NCBI GenBank assembly: GCA_900767685.1
Contig: CAAGAB010000074.1
Span: 1 to 61,890, forward strand
DNA: 61,890 bases
Source: an uncultured Coprococcus sp.
GTDB taxonomy: Bacteria; Bacillota_A; Clostridia; Lachnospirales; Lachnospiraceae
Direction: 5' to 3'
Part shown: positions 54,392 to 61,455 of the stretch, in pieces
How positions within the stretch are numbered: the stretch's first letter is position 1
Layout: every line of letters starts with the position of its first letter
Program-made: the position numbers and the translations under genes
Notes under the pieces: generated by a model
What the model was told of the DNA's origin: nothing
Database searches by the model: none
The model's input: the letters and a program-made list of their open reading frames with translations, nothing else

Positions 54392-54640
54392 ATGAATACT
54401 ACAGTTATAGGGGAGCGCATAAAATATGCACGCAAATCGATGAATTTGACACAGGAGGAGCTTGGACGGCAGATGTGTACTGATGGAAAATATATAAGCC
54501 GTCTGGAAAGTGGGAAAAGTCTGCCGAGCTTAAAGAGGCTGGTGCAGCTGGCAACTGTTCTGGAATGTAGCTGTGATTATTTCCTGTGGGATGTGGGTGA
54601 GATAGATTTGGCAGAAGTGGATCTGAGATGGCAAGAATAG
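54392..54640 (+). CDS. XRE-family HTH protein
   Basis: I choose ATG 54392 (GGAGG 6 bases upstream); the first ATG at 54353 has no ribosome site. The 82-residue product is almost entirely a helix-turn-helix of the Cro/CI type: GERIKYARKSMNLTQEELG, then YISRLESGKSLPSLKRL. It ends 13 bases inside the next gene, so both are translationally coupled. A DNA-binding regulator; targets are unknown. Confidence 0.85.
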   Translation: MNTTVIGERIKYARKSMNLTQEELGRQMCTDGKYISRLESGKSLPSLKRLVQLATVLECSCDYFLWDVGEIDLAEVDLRWQE

Positions 54641-55344
54641 CGGTTTACAGCGAAATGCCACATGGAAAGAGTCTCGTACAGAATTATCTGGGAGATGCGG
54701 AGAGACACTATGGCTTAAAGAATGAGGTGGTATACTATGATTCGGTGGAAGCGATAACCTGGGACATAGAGATAACTGGTGCGTTTGATCTGGTTGTAGT
54801 GTATCGTAACTGGATTGTTGCAGAGATGCTGAGAAAGAGATATCGGGAAACGAATATAATGATGATATCGCTTGGCATGAATAGGGTGTTATATGATATT
54901 CAGCCATGCTTTTTGGTCTGCGAACCGGTTAGAGCGGAAGATTTTATGAGGGTGCTTATGGCGGCTGTTGGCGGGATAGAAAAGAGCCGGTGTTTTGTGT
55001 TCCAGTCAGGGAGAATCAGATATAGGCTCAATATTCATGAGATCATGTATTTTGAGAGCGATAGGAGACTCATAAAAATAAGGGGGCTGTACGGAGATTA
55101 CAGTTTTTATGGAAGCATGAAGGAACTTTCAGAACAGTTAAAAGAACGGTACACCGGTTACGTCAGGGTGCACAGTTCTTTTATTGTGAATACTGAGTAT
55201 ATAAGAGGCTGCAGCCCAAGAAAGATAGTTATGCTGGATGGCACGAGTATAGAGATAAATGACAAATGGCGTGTTGAAACAGCAAAGCTATGTGAAACGG
55301 GAAATATAGCTTCTATCAGACATATTTCAACAATTCTATGTTGA
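54628..55344 (+). CDS. LytTR-family DNA-binding regulator with pseudo-receiver domain
   Basis: The 238-residue protein has a LytTR DNA-binding domain at the C-terminus (about 130-235: IHEIMYFESDRRLIKIRG, GYVRVHSSFIVNTEYIR). The N-terminal receiver-like part (about 1-110) has the strand pattern AFDLVVVYRNWIV, with Tyr59 where the phospho-Asp is normally found, Ser81 in place of the Thr/Ser switch and EPV (Glu99) for the conserved KPV Lys. Hence phosphorylation by a kinase is not expected. No histidine kinase is next to it. It overlaps the preceding XRE gene by 13 bases and the convergent YlmH gene by 29 bases at the 3' end. Confidence 0.8.
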   Translation: MARIAVYSEMPHGKSLVQNYLGDAERHYGLKNEVVYYDSVEAITWDIEITGAFDLVVVYRNWIVAEMLRKRYRETNIMMISLGMNRVLYDIQPCFLVCEPVRAEDFMRVLMAAVGGIEKSRCFVFQSGRIRYRLNIHEIMYFESDRRLIKIRGLYGDYSFYGSMKELSEQLKERYTGYVRVHSSFIVNTEYIRGCSPRKIVMLDGTSIEINDKWRVETAKLCETGNIASIRHISTILC

Positions 55345-56095
55345 GACGGCCTTTGCGAGTGACGGCTCCGATCGACAATAGTTCAAATTTGCCGTAGCCA
55401 CGGATGGAGAATACATCTCCGGGTTTTAATTGGTAACTGCTGTTCTCATACAGCCTGCCGCCGAGGGTAAATTTCTTTTCCCTGAATAAAAGAGATGTGC
55501 TGCTCCTGGAGAGACCGGTGATGGCGGCGGTTACGGCATCCGCCCTGGCGGATGCCGCTATTATGTGAAAAGGTTCTTTTCTTAACTGGATCTCTTCGGT
55601 ATCATCGGCACAGCATATGGAACATCGAATATTTGTGTGGCGGATCTTTGTGAGACTTTCTACTATATAATCAGCTATGGAATCGACACAGAATATGTAG
55701 GCTGAACTGTGTTTCCCGGTCTTTGCTGATTCTGCCACAAGGATATCACCGGTCATTTCACGTTCTATACCGAGATTCATAAGTGCGCCTAGAAAGTCGC
55801 GATGATTCAAGTCTTCTGAGAACTTGTCCTGCAAAGCAGCGGCCTTGATAATGGATATTGGGAATTCAGGCTTGTATCCGCAGAATGCTTCGTTTCCAAA
55901 TGCAATCATAACCCTCTCACAGCTTTCTCTGCCGCCGAAAAGACTGTAGCCTGCAAAAGATAGATCCTCAATGTTTCGATAAAATATATCCAGATCTGAG
56001 GCACTCAAGAAATTAGTATATGTATATCTGTTCTGGGAGTAAGCAGCGTTGGCAAGATCCCCCAGTCTTCCTTTTAAAATATCGTCTTCAGTCAT
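55316..56095 (-). CDS. YlmH-like RNA-binding protein with S4 domain
   Basis: The 259-residue protein has an N-terminal region of unknown fold and a C-terminal S4-type RNA-binding domain (SRSSTSLLFREKKFTLGGRLYENSSYQLKPGDVFSIRG), which fits the YlmH family of cell-division/translation-associated proteins. In the middle HRDFLGALMNLGIEREMTGDI is another recognised YlmH element. AGGAG is 8 bases before the ATG. The last 29 bases overlap the LytTR gene on the other strand, so there is no room for a separate terminator. Confidence 0.85.
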   Translation of the reverse strand: MTEDDILKGRLGDLANAAYSQNRYTYTNFLSASDLDIFYRNIEDLSFAGYSLFGGRESCERVMIAFGNEAFCGYKPEFPISIIKAAALQDKFSEDLNHRDFLGALMNLGIEREMTGDILVAESAKTGKHSSAYIFCVDSIADYIVESLTKIRHTNIRCSICCADDTEEIQLRKEPFHIIAASARADAVTAAITGLSRSSTSLLFREKKFTLGGRLYENSSYQLKPGDVFSIRGYGKFELLSIGAVTRKGRLNIELLKYV

Positions 56096-56551
56096 AATAA
56101 ATTCTCCTGCGTAGAATAATTTGCAAATATATTATAGTATTGAGAATAAAATTTTTTAACTATAAATACAAGGAAAAACAGAAATTTGATGAGCAAATTG
56201 TACAACGTGGTAATCATCCAAGAAAAAAACAATCATTTATCAATCAAAAAAAATCAAAATGCTATTGAAATGCGCAACCGTTGATAAATTATAACAAAAA
56301 AAGTCCTTAGTTTTATAAAATATTCCGTATTTACAATTGAGAAGTGTTTTGATAGTATATGGGCATAACAAGGAGATGAACACAAGAGTTTAGATCTTCT
56401 GGTTATATAATAATGACAATCACATATATTTTGATATACGGAGGGTTCCCTTAGCACGAAATTCGTAGAAATCCCTTTATACGATGTAATGTAACCCCAT
56501 AACCCCAAACCCCAAAATATAGGAATCCTCCACTCCCCCCTTCTTAATAAC
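56096..56551. other. 456-base AT-rich region with C-runs and a palindrome
   Basis: No gene is supported. The right part (56495-56540) holds three CCCC runs and one C6 run, i.e. G-runs on the reverse strand just downstream of the unknown gene. Only very short frames with weak ribosome sites occur. The hairpin at 56546-56575 borders it. Confidence 0.6.
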
Positions 56552-56578
56552 CTATCGCGTATGCGATAGGTTATTTTT
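56546..56578. terminator. 13-bp perfect hairpin at the 3' end of the unknown gene
   Basis: 56546-56558 pairs perfectly with 56563-56575 around a GTAT tetraloop, with a T tract on the forward strand. The stem lies inside the last codons and stop of the reverse-strand gene (stop at 56552). Confidence 0.7.
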
Positions 56579-57382
56579 ATGTATGTAGGCGAGAGTTTCT
56601 ACAAACGATGCGTATCTGCAAGGGCAAACGTGGGATGAAAAAGGTGATTTATGCTGTGATGATGATGCTTCGAGTGCATACTTGCATGCTTTTTCTACAA
56701 TATCGGGGGAGAAGATGTCGTTTTGGTTGTTGAACAGAAGATTTCTGAAATTCTCAAAGAATGAGCAGATATCAAGATCGGTCTGGTTTTCTCCGAGATT
56801 TTGAATATCTTTTATAAGGTGGTTCGTATATTGGATGGCATCGTTCACTGTGAAAACAGAGTCCTCATCCGTAAATAAAATGGTCTCAGGTACGAAAAAA
56901 TCCGGATGCATTAATTGCTGATTGTTAAGATTCATTTCTATTCTGTGTATAGTTGGAGGGTTGAATGAGAAGTGATTTTGGTATTGTTCAATCATCATGA
57001 AAGTATTGACACAGCGGCTTTTTATGATCGCTGCCTGCCTCTCATTTATATAACACTTTAATTCGATGAGTAAAAAATACGCGTCCGGTAGGGAAATGCA
57101 TTTTAAGCTGCCGGGCACGAAAAAACCTTGCGTCATACGTCTGAAGAAACTGTCAATATGATAGTAATTCAGCATGATATCAGCAGCCTGGTCCATATCG
57201 AAATGTTTTATGAATTCAAATGTAGCTGGTTTAAAACGTGTTGCCTTATTAATACGGATCAGGTATTCATCCAGTATGGCAAGCTTTTCATTGGCTCCTG
57301 TTATTGTATTATTCAGACAACTGTAGTCGGTGAAGTCGTAGATATTTAATGGGATACGAGGACATAATAATGGATCGGTCAT
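56552..57382 (-). CDS. Unknown protein, divergent from an XRE-like gene
   Basis: I choose the ATG ending at 57382 (AAGGAG 8 bases upstream, protein MTDPLLCPRIP); an in-frame start 37 codons upstream has no ribosome site. The 276-residue protein is soluble, with no signal peptide or membrane segment. The C-terminus has HVCPCRYASFVETLAYIHKNN, where the CPC pair might bind metal. I do not recognise the family. It faces a 201-residue XRE-like gene across a 257-base region with phased GGTAAA repeats. Confidence 0.6.
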   Translation of the reverse strand: MTDPLLCPRIPLNIYDFTDYSCLNNTITGANEKLAILDEYLIRINKATRFKPATFEFIKHFDMDQAADIMLNYYHIDSFFRRMTQGFFVPGSLKCISLPDAYFLLIELKCYINERQAAIIKSRCVNTFMMIEQYQNHFSFNPPTIHRIEMNLNNQQLMHPDFFVPETILFTDEDSVFTVNDAIQYTNHLIKDIQNLGENQTDLDICSFFENFRNLLFNNQNDIFSPDIVEKACKYALEASSSQHKSPFSSHVCPCRYASFVETLAYIHKNNLSHTR

Positions 57383-57518
57383 TTCGGGTCTCCTTAATAA
57401 AGCTGTTAAAGTGTGATCTTGATACTGTGTAAAACTGTTTGTTATAAAATGGTAGCACTTTAACATGATAAGTGGTAGGATATTTAATAACACAAAATTA
57501 TACTAAATGTCTAATGGG

Positions 57519-57545
57519 GGTAAAAAATGGTAAAGAAACGGTAAA
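57519..57545. repeat. Three helically phased GGTAAA repeats
   Basis: GGTAAA at 57519-57524, 57529-57534 and 57540-57545, 10 and 11 bases apart, i.e. one helical turn each, in the divergent region upstream of both genes. Possibly a binding array for a regulator. Confidence 0.45.
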
Positions 57546-57639
57546 AATACAGATTTTTAGCCATTTCCGTATAAAGAGGGGTTAAAATCTATAGAAAGAG
57601 ATAAGAAGAAAAAAGTTTAAGAATGATGAGGGTGAGAAT

Positions 57640-58245
57640 ATGAGGAAAAATGGGAGAATGAACAAAACCGTCGGCATAGCTGGAGAAATATCAGATACTA
57701 TAGGCTGCAATATGAAGGACATACGACGAAACAGCCGGTCGTCGAAGTTTACTGTCAAATATGTTGTGTCGGAGATTAACAGGGTACTTCCTGAGGAATT
57801 GCAGATAACGCCAGGTCTTTATTACAAATGGGAAAGTGAGGAACGAATGCCTACTGCAAGACATATTCCTGCTATAGCCTATGCGCTGGGGGTATCGGAA
57901 GCAGCACTGTTTCATTGGCAGTCATTCAAGAAGAATGTTGGAGTAGGTGATCTTGAAAAACTTAAAGAGAGTATATGCGCATTGGATGATGATAAGATAA
58001 GAGAACTTGCCTGGCTTGTGTCGGGATGGGATGGAGATGTGAAGGCTCTTGTCGAATTTGACATGTTGTATGCGAGTATGCCTGTTGAAGATAGGCGGGA
58101 TGTTGCTTCGCTTGGTATAAGACTTTATGACGTGTGCAGGAAAGAAAACAGACTCAGACAGGATGTGCCGCGTGCTGACTTTTTATATCTTCAGCAGGCG
58201 CTCAGGGATATGTGGATTGATGAAAAGGGTAAATATAAGCACTAA
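57640..58245 (+). CDS. XRE-like HTH protein
   Basis: The 201-residue protein has an N-terminal segment with a HTH pattern (KYVVSEINRVLPEELQITPGLYYKWESEERMPTARHIPAIAYALGVSEAALF), in which YKWESEERMPTARHI corresponds to the recognition helix and following loop of Cro/CI types. The C-terminal 100 residues are helical and charged. GAGGGTG lies 9 bases before the ATG. It is divergent from the unknown gene at 56552. Function as a regulator is inference. Confidence 0.65.
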   Translation: MRKNGRMNKTVGIAGEISDTIGCNMKDIRRNSRSSKFTVKYVVSEINRVLPEELQITPGLYYKWESEERMPTARHIPAIAYALGVSEAALFHWQSFKKNVGVGDLEKLKESICALDDDKIRELAWLVSGWDGDVKALVEFDMLYASMPVEDRRDVASLGIRLYDVCRKENRLRQDVPRADFLYLQQALRDMWIDEKGKYKH

Positions 58246-58276
58246 ATCACATATATCCTTAGCATGCAGAATATCC

Positions 58277-58304
58277 TTGACTAAAATTGAAAATAAGATA
58301 TGAT
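58277..58304 (+). promoter_or_regulatory. Promoter of the LacI-type regulator gene
   Basis: TTGACT at 58277-58282 and TATGAT at 58299-58304 with a 16-base spacer. The LacI-type operator begins 11 bases after the -10 box. Confidence 0.65.
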
Positions 58305-58314
58305 ATATTATAGT

Positions 58315-58326
58315 GCAACCGTTTGC
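58315..58326. promoter_or_regulatory. LacI-family operator, autoregulatory site
   Basis: GCAACCGTTTGC is a palindrome of the GCAA-n-CG-n-TTGC class bound by MalR/CcpA-type regulators. It lies on the expected transcription start of the regulator's own gene, 48 bases before the ATG. Its extended form GCAACCGTTTGCGCAC recurs at 59970 with changes at two positions. Confidence 0.75.
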
Positions 58327-58373
58327 GCACTGATTCGGAATTGTATATTACTAGAAGTATTGAGGAGAATTAT

Positions 58374-59495
58374 ATGGAGAAGATGGGGCTGGAACAGAAT
58401 ACGGACAAGAAAAAGGAAAAGGATAAGGTGCAGGAAAAGGAAAATACAGTGGGAGAAGGTGCAGGACAAGGCACAGGACAAGGCATAGGACAAGGCGCAG
58501 GACAAGGTAAGATGACCATAGCTGATGTTGCAGAAGCCTTGAACATATCCAAGACAACTGTGTCGAGAGCAATTTCGGGAAAGGGAAGAATTGGAGCTGA
58601 GACCCGCAGAAGGGTTATGGAATATATAGAAGAACATAATTATAAACCGAGTGTCATCGCAAAGGGACTGGCCCAGTCTAAGTCGTATAATATAGGATGG
58701 GTTATGCCAAGTGACTATAGTGTTGTAGACCTTCCGTTTTTTCAAAAATGTTTAATGGGACTACTTGAGATGGCAGCACCTGTTGACTACGATGTTCTTG
58801 TGTGTACCGTGTCCCCGGATGATATGAGCCAGCTTGAACGGATTGTGGAGAATCATAAGGTGGATGGGATCGTTCTTGGAAGAACTCTTGTGAACGATGC
58901 GCCTGCAGAATACCTTAAGGAGAAGAATGTGCCTTTTGTGGTAGTGGGAAGCATGGATGATGATAATGTGATCCAGATAGATCATGATCACCGAAGCGCA
59001 TGCCGGGAGCTGACATCGATTCTGCTTGCTAAAGGTATGACGAAGCTTGCCCTTATGGGTGGAAATAAAAACCATGTGGTAACACTTAACAGATATAGAG
59101 GATATCTTGATGCGATGGAGGATATGGAGATTCCGGTTGACAATGGACTTGTATTTTTTGATATAGATAATTCAGTACTTTGCGAGCATGCCGTGGAAGA
59201 GGTGATGAAGCAGAATGCTGAGTGTATCCTGTGTATGGATGATGGAATCTGTCAAAATGTACTCAATATATTGGATAAGAAGAATATAGTGGTGCCTGAT
59301 GATGTAAGAGTTGCTTCGTTCTACAACAGTTCACTTCTGAATAATTATCAGCCGGCTATAACATCGCTGCAATTTGATCCAAGAGAATTGGGTATGGTTG
59401 CCTGCAAATTGCTAGTTGATCACATAGAAGGAAATGAGGTTAAGAAGAAGACTCATCTGGGTTATGAGCTTCGTCTCAAGGAATCTACGAAATGA
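58374..59495 (+). CDS. LacI-family transcriptional regulator (MalR-like)
   Basis: I choose ATG 58374 (GAGGAG about 7 bases upstream). The 373-residue protein has a 44-residue N-terminal extension rich in Lys/Glu and then Gly-Gln repeats, followed by the LacI HTH (MTIADVAEALNISKTTVSRAISGKGRIGAETRRRVMEYI) and a periplasmic-binding-protein-like core (YNIGWVMPSDYS, VDGIVLGRTL, VASFYNSSLLNNYQPAITSLQFDP). Its operator precedes it and a second one precedes the maltose-type transporter genes, so it probably represses them; the inducer is presumably a maltodextrin-like sugar. Confidence 0.88.
   Translation: MEKMGLEQNTDKKKEKDKVQEKENTVGEGAGQGTGQGIGQGAGQGKMTIADVAEALNISKTTVSRAISGKGRIGAETRRRVMEYIEEHNYKPSVIAKGLAQSKSYNIGWVMPSDYSVVDLPFFQKCLMGLLEMAAPVDYDVLVCTVSPDDMSQLERIVENHKVDGIVLGRTLVNDAPAEYLKEKNVPFVVVGSMDDDNVIQIDHDHRSACRELTSILLAKGMTKLALMGGNKNHVVTLNRYRGYLDAMEDMEIPVDNGLVFFDIDNSVLCEHAVEEVMKQNAECILCMDDGICQNVLNILDKKNIVVPDDVRVASFYNSSLLNNYQPAITSLQFDPRELGMVACKLLVDHIEGNEVKKKTHLGYELRLKESTK
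58458..58505 (+). repeat. Four 12-bp tandem repeats encoding Gly-x-Gly-Gln
   Basis: Units GGTGCAGGACAA, GGCACAGGACAA, GGCATAGGACAA and GGCGCAGGACAA encode GAGQ, GTGQ, GIGQ and GAGQ, located in the N-terminal extension of the LacI-type regulator. Confidence 0.85.
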
Positions 59496-59524
59496 ATTGG
59501 TGAACTGAATTAACGAAATAAAGC

Positions 59525-59572
59525 AAAAAAGTCTCCCGGACGGAGGATATATCCATCCGGGAGACTTTTTTT
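59525..59572 (+). terminator. Rho-independent terminator after the LacI-type gene
   Basis: A perfect 16-bp stem pairs 59525-59540 with 59556-59571, ending in seven T. Confidence 0.9.
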
Positions 59573-59927
59573 GATGTACAAATTGAACTGATGTTGTAGA
59601 AAATGCTCACATAAAAAAATAAAGTTGCGCAAAATTGCAACACAGTGTAGTAATATACACTATGTATCAACCTATATTATGCCGGCAGGAGACGGCAAAA
59701 TATATACAAAGCTGCCTGTGTGCCGTAATATGGCTTGTAAATTGCCGTGCTGCAGTGCTTTATAATGTGTATTATGCACAATTGGTATGGTATTATTTGC
59801 AAAAACAACCATATGTTGGGCCATGTGCAATCGGGTGCGCAAAAAAGACGACTATGGAAGCGTTTCTAATAAAATGAATTGTGCAAAATGTATACTTTTT
59901 TATTTGCAAAGTTATTTAAATTAGTAG
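59573..59927. other. Regulatory region upstream of the maltose-type transporter
   Basis: No gene. The 355 bases contain a GTTGC/GCAAC inverted repeat (59624-59641), AGTGTA...TACACT around 59644-59661, and a weaker operator-like GCAATCGGGTGC at 59827-59838 followed by GCA, which matches the two strong operators in most positions. An 80-codon frame across it lacks a ribosome site. Confidence 0.6.
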
Positions 59928-59956
59928 TTGACAACAATAAGCATAACTGATAATAT
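59928..59956 (+). promoter_or_regulatory. Sigma-A promoter of the maltose-type transporter operon
   Basis: TTGACA at 59928-59933 and TAATAT at 59951-59956 with a 17-base spacer, a nearly consensus promoter. Confidence 0.8.
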
Positions 59957-59969
59957 GTAATTACAAAGA

Positions 59970-59981
59970 ACAACCGATTGC
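59970..59981. promoter_or_regulatory. LacI-family operator of the transporter operon
   Basis: ACAACCGATTGC, extended to ACAACCGATTGCGCAC, matches the operator of the upstream LacI-type gene. It begins 14 bases after the -10 box, a position that would block RNA polymerase clearance. Confidence 0.75.
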
Positions 59982-60043
59982 GCACGGAAAACGAGAAGAG
60001 CAACTAATTTCTTATTATTTTATTTAAAGAGGAGGACATAAGA

Positions 60044-61351
60044 ATGAGAAAGAAAGTTTTATCATTAACACTTGTTGCTGCGATGATGGCAGGATGCCTT
60101 GCAGGATGCGGCAACGCAGAATCAAAGGACGAAGTAACAACAGCAGCTGCCGGCGATAGCGCAACACAGGCTGCAGCATCAGATGATGCGATTCAGAACT
60201 TAATTGATGCAACAACAGGAACTGTAGATCTTTCAGTATGGGCTTCTGAGGAAGATCAGGATCTCACAACACAGGTTATTGAAGAATTCAAGAAAAAGTA
60301 TTCAGACGTTGACTTCAACATCACACTTGGAGCTGAGTCAGAGTCAAAGGCAAAGGATGATATCCTGGTAGACGTTGAGGCTGCTCCTGATGTATTCGCA
60401 TTTGCTGATGACCAGATCAATGAGCTGGTTAAGGCTGGAGCACTTCAGCCGGTACAGGCTACATATACATTTGATGTTGCAAAAGAGAATGTGGCAGCTT
60501 CTGTTGAGGCAGCTTCTGTTGATGGAACATTATATGCATATCCAATGACAGCAGACAACGGATACTTCATGTTCTATGATTCATCAGTATTCACAGAGGA
60601 TGATGTTCAGTCACTGGATGCTATGATCGAGGCAGCAAAGAAGGCAAACAAGAAGATCGCTATGAACGTATCAGATGCCTGGTATGTATACTCATTCTTC
60701 CAGGGAGCAGGTCTTGACCTTACACTTAACGATGACGGACTTACAAATACATGTACTTGGAATCAGGCAGGCGGTACAGATGTAGCTCAGGCAATCCTTG
60801 ATCTCTTCAAGACTGGCGCATTTGTAGATATGGATGATCCTACACAGGCAACAGCTATCGCTGAGGGTACGATCTGTGCAGCAGTTAACGGAACATGGAG
60901 AGCAGCAGACGCTGCGGCAGCATGGGGCGAGAACTATGCAGCAGCAAAGCTTCCTACATACACAGTTGCAGGCAAGCAGGTTCAGATGGCTTCATTCTCA
61001 GGATGCAAGCTTGTCGGCGTAAACCCACATTCAAAGAATGTAGGCTGGTCAATGCTTCTTGCTGAGTATCTTACATCAGAGGATACACAGGTTACAAGAT
61101 TTAAGCAGAGAGGTCTTGGCCCTTCAAACATCAACGCTTCAGAGTCAGATGAAGTTAAGGCTGATCCAGCTATATCAGCTCTTGCAGCTCAGGCAGCATA
61201 TGCAACACCACAGCGTGTAGGTGGTAACTACTGGACACCAGCAGAGACACTTGGTTCAATCCTTGCTCAGGGTAATCCGGACGGAACAGATCTTCAGAAA
61301 CTTCTCGACAACGCTGTAGAAGGAATTGAGGCACCTGTATCACAGGAGTAA
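60044..61351 (+). CDS. Maltose/maltodextrin-type ABC transporter substrate-binding lipoprotein
   Basis: The 435-residue protein has a lipoprotein signal peptide with lipobox LAGC (Cys22) after a Lys-Lys start and a Ser/Thr/Ala-rich linker. The rest fits family 1 solute-binding proteins: VDLSVWASEEDQDLTTQVIEEFKKKY, APDVFAFADDQINELVKAGALQPV, YAYPMTADNGYFMFYD and the C-terminal NAVEGIEAPVSQE. It is the binding component that brings malto-oligosaccharides or a related sugar to the membrane complex. AGGAGG precedes the ATG. The codons are strongly biased (CTT, GCA, ACA), suggesting high expression. Symbol malE would be plausible but substrate is not proven. Confidence 0.88.
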   Translation: MRKKVLSLTLVAAMMAGCLAGCGNAESKDEVTTAAAGDSATQAAASDDAIQNLIDATTGTVDLSVWASEEDQDLTTQVIEEFKKKYSDVDFNITLGAESESKAKDDILVDVEAAPDVFAFADDQINELVKAGALQPVQATYTFDVAKENVAASVEAASVDGTLYAYPMTADNGYFMFYDSSVFTEDDVQSLDAMIEAAKKANKKIAMNVSDAWYVYSFFQGAGLDLTLNDDGLTNTCTWNQAGGTDVAQAILDLFKTGAFVDMDDPTQATAIAEGTICAAVNGTWRAADAAAAWGENYAAAKLPTYTVAGKQVQMASFSGCKLVGVNPHSKNVGWSMLLAEYLTSEDTQVTRFKQRGLGPSNINASESDEVKADPAISALAAQAAYATPQRVGGNYWTPAETLGSILAQGNPDGTDLQKLLDNAVEGIEAPVSQE

Positions 61352-61397
61352 TTTTAAATAAGAAGTACTTTGAATAATATTTATAAGTTATAATGAG

Positions 61398-61437
61398 AAT
61401 GCCTCATATGTCATTCGTGGCATATGGGGCATTTTAA
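61398..61437 (+). terminator. Intercistronic hairpin between binding protein and permease genes
   Basis: 61398-61410 pairs with 61421-61433 (one G-T pair), followed by TTT. A hairpin here commonly lowers transcription or RNA stability downstream, giving more binding protein than permease. Confidence 0.7.
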
Positions 61438-61455
61438 AAAGAGAGGAGCTTTTTC

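Noticed and set aside
56254..56508. 84-codon reverse frame in the AT-rich region
   Set aside because: No ribosome site and no recognisable composition; more likely chance in AT-rich DNA.
59635..59877. 80-codon forward frame upstream of the transporter operon
   Set aside because: Starts with TTG after an AT-rich tract without a ribosome site, covers operator-like sequences and has no family-like features.
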